Shown piece after piece: positions 35,974 through 46,107 of a stretch of 64,000 nucleotides of DNA (positions are counted from its first letter, which is position 1; each line of letters starts with the position of its first letter). Source of the stretch: Aplectana chamaeleonis. Lineage: Eukaryota; Nematoda; Chromadorea; Rhabditida; Cosmocercidae. The notes under the pieces are model-generated. The model made no database searches. It was not told the DNA's origin and saw nothing but the letters and a program-made list of their open reading frames with translations. The stretch is taken from positions 145,258-209,257 of the forward strand of contig JAPDOI010001208.1 in assembly GCA_029168955.1 (NCBI GenBank), given 5' to 3'. Both the position numbers and the translations under genes were made by a program.

Positions 35974-36184
35974 CTGGAAGCCATATCTTCAATCGACTAT
36001 ATTCAACTAATAATGCATTTTTTCACTGCAATACTAAGTGCAGTGAGGCTTAACAGACTTCTAAATTACCTAATCTAATTAGTACCAGAATAGCTACTAA
36101 ATAATTGAATTTGGGCAATGTCAAGCCGAGAATTTTCGGTAACTCTGCTCAAGAGCTTCAACGAATCTACCCTGAAACCACAGT

Positions 36185-36990
36185 GAAAACAAGCCTCAAC
36201 GTCCTACGTGCTCTCGGCGGAACGTCCTTGGGGTGCAGTAAAGAAAGGATCCTGTCCTGACCACGTATAAGGCTATTGTGCAACCCGCCTTGGAGTATGC
36301 TGCACCAGTCTGGCAGCACATCGTGTCGGACACCTCTTGGTCTAAGCTGCAGCGCGTCTAAAATTCTGCTCTGAGAATCGCGACGGGCTGTTCTAGAAAC
36401 TCTCAATTGAGCACTTACATACCGAAGCTCGCATATTGCCAGTTAGAGACCACTGTCCACTCCAGGCTCAACAAATGTTCATTAATATCGTTAGGCAGCC
36501 AAATCATCCGTCGCGAAGAGTACTAAACCCAGTAAGAGAGAGATGTATCACAAAGCCTTTCGCCGATGCTCCCTCGAAAGTAGATAATCAGAGATGGACC
36601 GAAGCACAACAAGAACGCCTCCGTCTCTTGCGCGCGGAGCATCCCCGATTCGTGAAGGAGTACTTGGGCAGAGTTGCCATAAACTCCATCCTGGGAGTCG
36701 CACCTCCGAAGGTCAGCGAGACAGGAATGGAACTTGGCAGGCGTGCCAGGCGCACCCTTGCCTCGTTACGACACTCCCCATGCTGATGTCATATCTGCAT
36801 AGGATCGATAACAGCAAAACTGATGAGTGCCCGGATTGCGGTGGTCAAGGGCATACTACTGCACACCTGTTCAACTGCCCGATGAGACCGGCTACATTGA
36901 CGACAATGGATTTGTGGATGAACCCAACGCTAGTAGCCGAGTTTCTGAACCTGTGACGGGACCCCTCTCCGTGGCTGCAAAGAAGAAGAT
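36185..36990 (+). mobile_element. LINE 3' fragment of the same group as 17889-19469
   Basis: Plus-strand relic inside the last intron of the synthetase gene. After frame corrections it carries the end of the RT (a VLRALGGT.-like start, an EYAAPVWQ-like stretch) and the C-terminal Cys-His region (ECPDCGGQGHTTAHLFNCP, then LWMNPTLVAEFL). A GCAAAGAAGAAGATGAAGAAG tail follows. Several stops and frameshifts are present; it is dead and older than the 17.9 kb copy by eye. Confidence 0.8.
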
Positions 36991-38361
36991 GAAGAAGACG
37001 ACTCCACCCTCCCCCCATTACAAACTTGAATACGGTCGCTTTGGCTGGTAATTGATGCTTCAAATGAGGTGAGCATTCTAGTCCACGCTGTAAAAGTCTA
37101 TCGGCTTCGCTATCTCAACCGTTTTGTCGGCCATAATCTCTATTTCATCCGCGCGTGGTCTACCTCGTTTATTTTCACCCCATAACAAATGCAGCAGAGC
37201 ACTTTTTTCTATCACGGGTCTCCCCGGGCAGCGGGATGAATCCCGCCCCACGCTTGGCGGCCGCGTCTCTGCCTGCGTAGCCGCCAGGCCCCGCCTCCGC
37301 ACGGGCCGCCAGTCTCCTCGGCGCTGCCAGCCGAGTTGGTGACAGGCGGTGAGCTCTCTCGCCGCGCCGTGATGTCAGCGAGCAGGTTGTTAGTCTCGAC
37401 CAGGGATGAGCGGAGTTCCGCGTTTTGCGTTCCGAAACCCGCAGTTTCGCGCATTTTTGACATTCCGCGTTCCGCATTCCGAAAACCGGAAAAAGTGCTG
37501 CGGAATGCGAAAAAAACTCGGGTCGTCTGTGAGGGAAAAAACATAAGATAATTCCTGAATTTTTCTGCGTTTCGCGTTCCGAAAACGGCATTTCCGCGCA
37601 TTTTCAGGCATTTCGCGCCCAATTTCCAAAAACCGAGAAAAACATTTTGTTCCGAAACCCGATTTCCGAATTTTCATATTTTTATTCCGCTCATTCCTGG
37701 TCCCGACGTTGACTCAGCGCCAACCTCGGCCGTCGTCCACTGGCGACGTATCGATCGCGGAGATCGGGATGTTGGGCGAGGCACACCTCGCGTATGAATA
37801 CGCTATCACGCAGGATCTTCATTATAATACGCGAGCGATCCGGTTCCAATCAGAACAGCTCATTCCGTTCCTATAACCTCTACTATGATGACACCTCCTT
37901 CCGCTTCTACCACGCTTTCCTGTATTTGCATTATTGCTCTTGTCATTTCTCCGTTCCATTCCTTCGTATTGACCTTCCTTGCAATATGCATCACTTGATG
38001 TACCGGGCAAAAGGATGAGTGAACGGATGCACCATAGTTTGCCGATTGACACCGAGAGTTATCGACTATAGCCTACTCAGACAAACTGGGGCGTCGACAA
38101 TAGGTTGATCCGCCCACGATGAGTCACCGCTGGCCAACGCGCCGATAGTCGGCGGGGCCGTGGCCCAGAGCTATGATCTGGTCGACGTCGGGCTGTTGCA
38201 CAGCTAGCGCTCTATACAAGGGAAGTATACGACGCATTTTTCAGGCATGCTCCGAATAATAAAAGCGCAGCCGGTTCAATTACCTAAGTTTGCGGTACAT
38301 TGGCCCCGCCCAGCATCTGGAGGTCCTGCCTATCCGGTGGTGACCCCGTGGAGGCTGGGCG

Positions 38362-38530
38362 ACCAGTCGCGACGCGTGTCGGTGTGCCGACTGCGACGCG
38401 TGTTAGTGTGCCGACCGCAACGCGTGTCGGTGTGCAGACCGCGACTCCTGTAGGTGTGCACACTGCGACTCGTGTCGATGTGCCAATCGCGACGCGTATC
38501 GGTGTGCCGGCCGCGACGTGTGTCGGTGTA
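38362..38530. repeat. 24 bp minisatellite, about seven copies
   Basis: Units of the type GACGCGTGTCGGTGTGCCGACC. With a period divisible by three, it reads as an eight-residue repeat (TRVGVPTA-like) in one plus frame. It lies in the 2.9 kb intron of the synthetase gene, on the opposite strand. Confidence 0.88.
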
Positions 38531-38899
38531 AAGTAGTTCCTAAGCTAGATGAAGCAGTCCTGTATGATGTGAACTGCTCTAAATAGGCAGCTAAACGCGA
38601 CACATCGAGTTGTTTGCAGCCTGACAACAGGCGAATGTCGCTGGGCAACGGGCAGGTCTCAGGCTGACGATACGCGCGATTTGACTTGTCAACAAGGAGT
38701 GGTTCATGAGATGACAACTTATCAACCTGTTGAAATTCAATTTCTTGCACGATTTCAATCAGGGACCAGAAAATTTTACCCTCACTCAAAAATATTCACT
38801 GAAATATCGGGAAACTCTGTCTTTCGCCATACAAAAGTCGCGCTGCTATCGCCGCCCGCTGCGGCAAAGTATAACCCTTCTCCAAGAACTGGAGCTCAC

Positions 38900-39030
38900 C
38901 TTGTATCCAACCAGCACATCTTTTAGGGCAGAAATAATATCCCTCTCCTTTTCCTTTTCATCAACAGGATAAGTGTTATCCACACTAACCACAGCAACAA
39001 CTGCTTCACCGAGATCTCTATGTGGCACAC
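38900..39030 (-). CDS. Malonyl-CoA/acyl-CoA synthetase-like gene, exon (C-terminal domain)
   Basis: 131 nt exon with acceptor TTTTTCAG|GTGTGCC and donor TACAAG|GTGAGC. It encodes GVPHRDLGEAVVAVVSV, then a helix ending VLVGYK. This is the start of the mobile C-terminal domain of CoA ligases. The short upstream intron (63 bp) and both splice phases agree with neighbouring exons, strong support for a genuine gene structure. Confidence 0.9.
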
Positions 39031-39093
39031 CTGAAAAATGAATTCATTTTCCCCTGAAAAGCTTTGAAAAATCAACTGACTTGAAAATATTAC

Positions 39094-39216
39094 CAATGAT
39101 AGCTGATTCTTTCACAAACGGTAGTCTATCAATGCAATCCTCGATTTCTTTCGGATAAACATTGAATCCGCCCGTTATGACTAGATCTTTACCACGTCCG
39201 AGAATGCGCAGAAAAC
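39094..39216 (-). CDS. Malonyl-CoA/acyl-CoA synthetase-like gene, exon (hinge and A8 motif)
   Basis: 123 nt exon with acceptor CTTTCAG|G and donor ATTG|GTAATA. It encodes RILGRGKDLVITGGFNVYP followed by KEIEDCIDRLPFVKESAIIG. GRGKDLVITGG is the hinge region between the N- and C-terminal domains, and GGFNVYPKEIE is typical of malonyl-CoA synthetase-like members. Phases join exactly to 39370-39514 (DEDG|FLRIL) and to 38900-39030. Confidence 0.92.
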
Positions 39217-39369
39217 CTGAAAGGACTTCTTTTTGGAGAATCTGGGTGAAAACTTGGGAACACCCGCAGAGGAAAAATGCTCGTTGGAGTGCATCTCACA
39301 AGGATTATTTCCAGGCAATTCCTTCAAAAATTGTGATGGGATTTTCTATCTGGAAACAAGGAGACTCAC

Positions 39370-39514
39370 CATCTTCATCGAGTTCGCCCAGGTCGCCAGT
39401 TATAAAGTACTTGTCATCAGTGAATTCCTGAGCTGTCTTCGTCGGATTCTTCCAGTATCCAGCAAATAGAGATGACGACTGGATTTCAATGCCACCATTT
39501 TCATTAATCCGAAG
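39370..39514 (-). CDS. Malonyl-CoA/acyl-CoA synthetase-like gene, exon (GD-LG motif)
   Basis: 145 nt exon after acceptor ATTCTAG, with donor GATG|GTGAGT. It encodes LRINENGGIEIQSSSLFAGY, a YWKNP motif, and KYFITGDLGELDEDG. The Asp of TGDLG binds the ribose hydroxyls of AMP in this superfamily. The next exon upstream is 2.6 kb away (42104-42177), and the intron holds a large foldback repeat. Confidence 0.92.
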
Positions 39515-41069
39515 CTAGAATACCATACTGATTTTCCTGACTAATCACATCATCGCGGAATAATGCCAGAGTGCCTGAGCAATCATTCACCCAGATTACA
39601 CTAGATTCACAACGCGCGCGTCCTGCGTCGCGTTGACTTCTGGCCACGAAGATAGGGGTATATAGACAAAGTGGCGAATTCCAAGGAAATGAAATTTTCC
39701 AGAACCAGTTTTCGACGTAGAGCTCAAATCTGTCCCTCAAGTAAGCGGTACGTTTCTCGAAACACTGATATACACTCATCTTAGCAAGTCATGATGGCTA
39801 AATGACACTTGAAACTTACCGCAACCTGCCTTAAATTTCCGAGGAATAAAAGGCGAATATCATGATCGAGCTCATCGCTCCGAATAATCGATCTAGACAA
39901 ATGTTCAGCAAAAATTTTCAAATTCCGTTGGCCCAAAATCGGACAGTGGAACCGAAATTGGAAAACATTCCGAATTTCGGTCACTATAGGGGTCGGAATT
40001 TCATCCCGCCAAACATTGCCTTAGACCCAGGGGTTTTCGATGATGCTGAATCGGTTGGCGTTTACCATTTGTCTCCTAATATCACGCGAAGTTCGGAACC
40101 GCTGAAATTGGGGTATGTCGTACAATTTTGCAACGCACTGTATATTCGTAGTTATCCCGACCACTTTGGCGAGGGTGTGCCGCCTTCAAATCAAGCGGCG
40201 AAATCATGATGGACGAGTTGCCCACGGCTTGCGATTCTCGTCATTTACAACAGATGTATGCTAGTGAACCTGAAGGAGGAGAGAGTCCAAGAATGAAGAA
40301 AGAAACGAGGTGAATGATTGAAGACCATCATTGCTCATACCGGCACTGGTAGGCTCAAAAGGTCGTCTTGTCTACTTCACAAGTATGAGAAAATCTCAAA
40401 TTTCGTCCGTGAGGTTTGTGTGTGTCACAGGTCGGTTGGGGTGGAGACAGCGGTCCGAGAGGTGAAGGTTGTCTAGGATACCAGAGTGAGGAATGGTGAA
40501 GGTTCCCTATAGACTTGCAACTTCAAAATTTGACGTTTTCTCAATCCTCTTTTTTGCATTCAGCATATTTTTTATCATTAATTTTGAAACATTTTTTCGT
40601 TCGCTGACCTCCTTTGAAATTCACTATTCTTAATGAAGGGATCGGCCTGGGTCATGAAAAATTTCCTTTAAGCTGTCTGGGAGTCAAAATTTTCTCGGAA
40701 AATTTTTCCGAGCGATTTTTGAAAAACTACCCGTTCTTTGCTCAAACAATTTTTGCCACTCAAGACGAACCTTTGAATGGAGCTGTTTCTTAATTCTCCA
40801 TGGAATTTTGCGTCGAATAATGTTTTCATGTTGAGAAAAACACGTTTCCAGTCTCTCAGCCGATTTCAATTTATGAAGTAACGTTTCCTTCCCTAAAAGC
40901 AATCAGTTTTTCGTCCATAACTTTTTTACCCTGGAAGATAGCCCTTTGGTGAAGGTTGTTCTCGGAATTCCCACAAAATTCTCCATCGAATAGAGTTTTC
41001 ATTTAGGAAAAATACGTTCCCCTTCTACCAGCCGATTTCCGTTCATGAAGTGCATCTTTTTACCTGAAA

Positions 41070-41755
41070 TTATCGGTTTTTCGTCCATAACTTTTTTGTA
41101 CTTGGAGATAGACCTCTGGTGAAGGCTGTTTTCGGAATCACGATGGATCTCTGGTTCGACTAGTGTTTCAAGTTTGAAAGAATATTTTCTCGATCCTTCG
41201 GCCTAATTCGTTTTACGAAACACCGGTTTTCTCGCCTATACCTCTTTACCCGTTGGAGATAGGGTCCTGGTGAAGGTTGTTTTTGAAATCTGCGTAAAAT
41301 TCTGCGTCGAATGATATATCGGGTTCCTAACTTTGTTTGCTCCATAAGTCAGCCAGGTCGGTGGAGCCGAGCCCCGGTGTTAACTCCAGTTGAAATCTGC
41401 GTCTCTCATTCAAACCATAGAGGCGAGAACACCTCATGGAGATAACTATGGAGCTCTGCTCCACCTACCTGGCTGGCTCAAGGAGCAAGCAAAGTTTGGA
41501 ACCCGATATATCATTCGACGCAGAATTGTACGCAGATTTCAAAAACAACCTTCACCAAAACCCATTCTTCAACGGTTGAAGAGTTATAGGCGAAAAACTG
41601 GTGTCTCGTAAAACGAATTAGGCCGAAGGATCGAGAAAATATTCTTTCAAACTTGAAACACCAGTCGACGCAGAATTCCATCATGATTCCAAAAACAACC
41701 TCCATCAAAGATCTGTCTCCAAGCACAAAAAAAGTTATGACCGAAAAACCGGCAG
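41070..41755. repeat. ~685 bp imperfect inverted repeat with internal tandem units
   Basis: GGTTTTTCGTCCATAACTTTTTT at the left is matched by AAAAAAAGTTATGACCGAAAAACC at the right. Arms of about 300 bp share GATATATC.GGTTCC, TCGATCCTTCGGCC and GAAGGTTGTTTTTG in complement. The left arm continues outward (40680-41070) as further copies of a ~170 bp unit (GTCCATAACTTTTTT..GGAGATAG..CTGGTGAAGG). It is a foldback-type element in the synthetase intron. Confidence 0.85.
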
Positions 41756-42103
41756 TGACACCCACCCAATCTTGAAAATGACTTGCATGAGTGTTGGGTC
41801 ACTTTCCTTCTTTTTCGGGGCGTTCACCGATTGTCACCGGTTTTCCCAATGGTGGAGGTTCTCCACTTCACCTGCCTAGGGGTGAAGGTTGGTGGAGTAC
41901 ATGGCTCCACCCAACGAAGCTATAGTCTTTAGGACGCCTGCAAGTCCATTCGACGCACATATGGAGGGCAGATTCAGATTCTATGCCGGAATCAGGTTTC
42001 GGGAAATCGTTCTTTGTTTGGAAAGACCACTTTGTCCATGTACCCTTTCCTCGTGAAAGCTCATACACTCCAACACGAATCCGCCACATCATGATTTTCA
42101 AAC

Positions 42104-42177
42104 TTTGGTATCTCCGATGGGCTTTCCAACACTGCCAGGCCGGCGATCATCGTAAAGATTTGAACAGATGACTTGTG
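42104..42177 (-). CDS. Malonyl-CoA/acyl-CoA synthetase-like gene, exon
   Basis: 74 nt exon with acceptor TTCTCTAG|CA and donor ACCAAA|GTTTGA. It completes GMTE|A and reads QVICSNLYDDRRPGSVGKPI, then GDTK. This matches the GMTET..SNPY..ERR.GTVG.P segment of MatB-type enzymes. The upstream intron is 58 bp. The donor is weaker than the others, but the phase is right on both sides. Confidence 0.88.
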
Positions 42178-42235
42178 CTAGAGAAAATGGTTTGGATTCA
42201 AATGACCGCCATATATTACTGTAACAATTACGTAC

Positions 42236-42387
42236 CTTCAGTCATGCCATGGCGTTCCAAAATAGCATGGCCGGTCTTGGACTCGAACTCCTCCCAAACT
42301 GGAGTTGACAACGGTGCACTGCCACTAACAAAAAGTCGCAACCGCTTCAGAAGTTACTTATTGAAGTCTGCACACGCCAGCAAACGG
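42236..42387 (-). pseudogene. Malonyl-CoA/acyl-CoA synthetase-like gene, exon with in-frame stop
   Basis: 152 nt exon with a strong acceptor (TTTTAATTTCCAG) and donor GAAG|GTACGT. It encodes RLLACADFNK, then a TAA stop at 42354-42356, then LLKRLRLFVSGSAPLSTPVW and FESKTGHAILERHGMTE. SGSAPL and ERHGMTE are core motifs; the latter binds the adenine/carboxylate. The stop lies where a Gln codon (CAA) would be expected. It may be a true nonsense mutation or a base error. Exons further 5' were not resolved beyond 42390. Confidence 0.8.
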
Positions 42388-42694
42388 CTGGAAATTAAAA
42401 AAAAAGATCTAAGACAAAGTCTGTTCCAACGGCACTGGCTTCTCAGTCAGAAGCTGGCGCAGTCGCGAGCGGTTCCAGAGAAAGCCTGCCATGTCTTTCA
42501 TCCAGAAGCAGCCCGAAATCCCTTTACGGCCAGAATCGTGGAATCGAAGCATCGCGTAAACTGGATGCTGTCCCGATAGAAATTTATTGAACGGTTATGC
42601 TCTAAATGGGATTAATCGACAGAATCGACTCTCGGATGGCCGATCAGATGACTCGGACAAAGGAATTGAAAAAACTAACGAATTTTGGATAGCG

Positions 42695-43141
42695 TTAAAG
42701 GCAGTGTCCACGATAAAAATCGCTTTCGAGTTTCCACCAGAAAACGAAGGTTTGGAGTCTGACTGTATCATCAGTGAAGAAAGAATCATGAAAAACGCTG
42801 CGAAACATCCAAAATCAGCTCTTTTTTTTTGAAAGCCAAATTTCAACGGTGGATGAGTTGCGCGGGCACGGGCCTGAAGTGGACAGCGTGTGCAAATGCG
42901 CCCTAATGCTAAAACTCAGCCGCGCTCGCGCTCTAATGCTAATGTAATGGCGGACCAAACTGTACGTCAGAAAACTCGACCGCGAGCGGAAGGGCTAGCG
43001 CGAGCGGCATTCGGACCCGTTTGGATCTCTTTCGGGCCCTTTTTCTTTCGTTCTTTCGACCGCACTGTTCCAGTCAGACCCTAAACTTTCGATTTCCGGG
43101 CAAAAACCGAGGACGAAATTTATCGTGGACACTGCCTTTAA
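42695..43141. mobile_element. MITE, TTAAAGGCA family, member 2
   Basis: 447 bp with termini TTAAAGGCAGTGTCCACGAT and the exact reverse complement at the right end. Non-coding. The TTAA at the outer edge is the likely target site. Confidence 0.92.
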
Positions 43142-44894
43142 ACCTCTGAAAGGGCTCAAGATCCATTTTATACAATCTTGATCTCTTTCTAACCGATCGA
43201 GAAATCCGACTCTTCGATTTCTATGTTACAGGAACTTAAATAGTATTACAGATTTGAAATTTTGTCAGATCGTTGTTTCAGCCAATCCGGACTTCACAAC
43301 ATCGAGACGGATCAAATATTCGTTCAATACCCAACCTGATTTTGGAAAGTGATCCAAACGGACGGACTGAGCAGTGTACCTACATTCCTTAAAATGATAC
43401 TGCAGCAGCTACCACACATAGAATTGTATCACTCAAGAAAGATTATAGGAACATCGAATCATCGACTATTCAAAATTCCTTCAACTCGAGAACTCGATTT
43501 TCACTTTGAAGGCAATGTACACGCTAAAAACCCGTATTCTAGTTTTCGCTGTTTTTGAGAAGGTGAGTCCACTAAGCAGATGGTAATAGGGAAAAGTCTT
43601 CCCAGAACACTCAAATGCCGCAGAAAAAAGCGTTTAAATGAATCTCTGAAGAATCTTATTATGCCTGCTGGGTGTGTTTAGGGAGACTGCAGACAAAGCG
43701 TCCAACCTGACGTCGGAAATGGTTTTGCGCTACAAAACTCTTACTAGGGCTTGCCTTACATTTGCCGTCGGTTTTTATAAAACCATGTGTTGATAGTTGT
43801 GGGTATGGGTTACAGAATTGATAATCCGTTTTTCAAATCCCCTAAATGCCCCAGAGGTTTACAGGAGATCCCCAAAGTGGGCATTTTCGTAGATTTGTGG
43901 ACAGAAGAGGGGTACACCCACTTCCGCTCCCCCTCTAGCTGTTCATCGCTTACTTCAACAGCTCGGTTTTTTTCTCTTCACTAACCCCCTTAATTCGGTT
44001 TAAATACGTTGGTAATATGATTTTATCAAAATCAGATTCAACAAAACAACGAACATTTACACATTTCATTAACTGAGAAAGGGTGGACAGAGTTGGTCGA
44101 TTAGACAATGGTCACCCACAGAACGAGATGCTGCTGTTCTTATCATGAAAGAGATGAACATACTAAAAGACGGCTTGAAGGACTTGCAAATCAAAATATA
44201 GAGTTTTAGAACGCTCATAGAGATGCTAGATGGCGTCACAGAACGATCCCAGGGACACAAAACCGGCAATCTAGCCTTGGACTCCCATGTCTTGAGGTTG
44301 AAATTCAAGGTTTTAGACTCCAATCCGGATATCTAACAGCTTACTCTGTTCAAGATAGAATATTTAAATCCTTCCGCAAGTTTCGAAGTATTCCATGGGG
44401 TAATCGAAGTTCAAATCCGCTTTGGCAAATTAACCTGTATTGAGAGCAGGGCTGGGCACACGTCCCGGCATGAAGATTCTGAATATGCATCCCCCTTAGC
44501 TCAGCAATTTTTAGGGACCCCCCCCCTATGGGAAATCGAAATAGGCCGTTTTCCGAGAAGGCGAGCACAACAGCCATGATTTTTTGACTTCCTGATTTTG
44601 ATGAACAAGAATTTTAGAAAAACATTGAATAGAGAAACTTCCGAAAATGTCAACAAAAAAGGTATTGTAATTACTAAACTTAAAAACAATCCCATGAGGA
44701 AAGTTTGTTAGTAAGACGGTAAGTATGGACAAAAGATAAAAAAATTTTCTTTTCAAAACAACTTAACAATTACAAACAACAACAGAACTAATACTACTGC
44801 AATAATTAATGTTTTCTATCGAATGTTTTCTTGAACCTATGAAGGATTAGTTTTTCTGTGTTTGATTGTCTGATGTGGAAATCAAAACTATTTC
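43142..44894. other. No gene seen
   Basis: AT-rich sequence without a recognised domain. The missing 5' exons of the synthetase gene might lie here, but I could not find them. Confidence 0.35.
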
Positions 44895-45854
44895 GTGTGG
44901 TGGAACCGTGTTAGGATTCAAGTGATGCGTAGGGAGTTGAGAAAACCCGAGTTTTACCCACCTAGAATGCCGCAATCCCTTAGAGACTCGGCTTGCCGTG
45001 TGATATGGTGTTTGTAAGCAGCTACACAGCACACACGGGAGTGGACGCGCAAACAATATTAATAAAAAATGTATTTTTATTACAGAACAGGGGAGGAGAA
45101 AGGGATTGAAACTAAGGAAATGGAAGATGGTAGAAATATTCTATTTTGGATGTACCCACTTCAGAAATTTAAAGTAAAGAAAAAAGTTGGGAGTGGGGGG
45201 TAAGCATTTAGCCGTGACAAGGTTCATTCAAACAAACCTAGTTGATTAAAAGTAGCATTTAATATGAGAGCAAAGATATTGTGAGAAGAGGAGAATCCGG
45301 CAAACACTTGAGCTTCAATAGAATCGATTTTTCATGTGATATCAGGACCTTAAATCTCGTCCCGGTTTTACACCGAAAATCGGGACGAGTTTTTAAGGTC
45401 TTTAAATCACATTGACTATCGAACCTATTGTTATTTAAATGTTTGCCAGATTCTCCTCTTTCTCCCAATGCTCTTAGTTCTCATTTTTAATGGTGTTTTA
45501 ATCAACTAGGTTCATTTGAACAAATCTTATCGGGCTCAAAAAATTCACCCCGCCTCAACTTAGTCTATTTACATTAAATTTCTATGATGGAAACATTGCG
45601 AGTATCCTATTTCTGCCTTCTTCCATTTACTCTAGTTTCAATCCTTTTCTCCTCCCAGTTCTGTGATAAAATACATTTTTCAATTACTGTCCTGTACGCG
45701 TCCACTCCATTGTGCGCTGTGTAGCTGCGGACCAACACCATATCGAACGGCAAGCCGAGTTTCTGAGGCGTTGCGGCATTCTAGGGGGGAGGGGTAAAAC
45801 TCGGGTTTTCCACTCCCTACGCATCAAATGAATCCTAGCATGGTTCCACCACAC
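44895..45854. mobile_element. 960 bp foldback element with ~480 bp arms
   Basis: GTGTGGTGGAACC at the left and its reverse complement at the right bound a nearly continuous inverted repeat centred at about 45374 (CTCGTCCCGGTTTT...AAAATCGGGACGAG). Matching features in both arms include TGATGCGTAGGGAGT, AACTCGGGTTTT, CGGCTTGCCGT, GAGTGGACGCG, GGAGAAAGGGATTGAAACT and GGAGAATC.GGCAAAC. There is no protein-coding content, and virtually no loop. Confidence 0.93.
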
Positions 45855-45891
45855 AAGGTGAATAAAACTCGGGTTTCAATGGACAGGGTAC

Positions 45892-46107
45892 CTCTCTAGG
45901 GCAGCATGCATGAACGCAGCGAGCGGTGTCAGGGAGCCGCTCCGCGTGCAATGCGCGCAGCGTCGAGCAACAGGGCGGCCCCGAATTTCGTGGCGTGTAT
46001 TGATGTGCCTGATTTTCCGGGGCCGCCCGTTGCTCGACGCTGCGCGCATGGCACGCGGAGCGGCTCCTGACACCGTTCGCTGCGTTCATGCATGCCGCCC
46101 TAGAGAA
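45892..46107. mobile_element. 216 bp GC-rich palindrome (full copy of the element half at 8455)
   Basis: CTCTCTAGGGC.GCATGCATGAACGCAGCGA at the left is matched by its reverse complement at the right. The arms carry GGAGCCGCTCCGCG, GCGCGCAGCGTCGAGCAAC and GGCGGCCCCG and flank a 45 bp centre. It abuts the 960 bp foldback element almost directly. Confidence 0.92.

Noticed and set aside
37088..37121. ~35 bp match CTGTAAAAGTCTATCGGCTTCG..TATCTCAACCG also at 46617-46651
   Set aside because: A real short match, but too short to define an element; no shared flanks were seen.
37078..37677. Four overlapping minus ORFs of 74-138 codons
   Set aside because: Low-complexity CGTTTCGCATTCCG-type sequence; none has splice or domain support.
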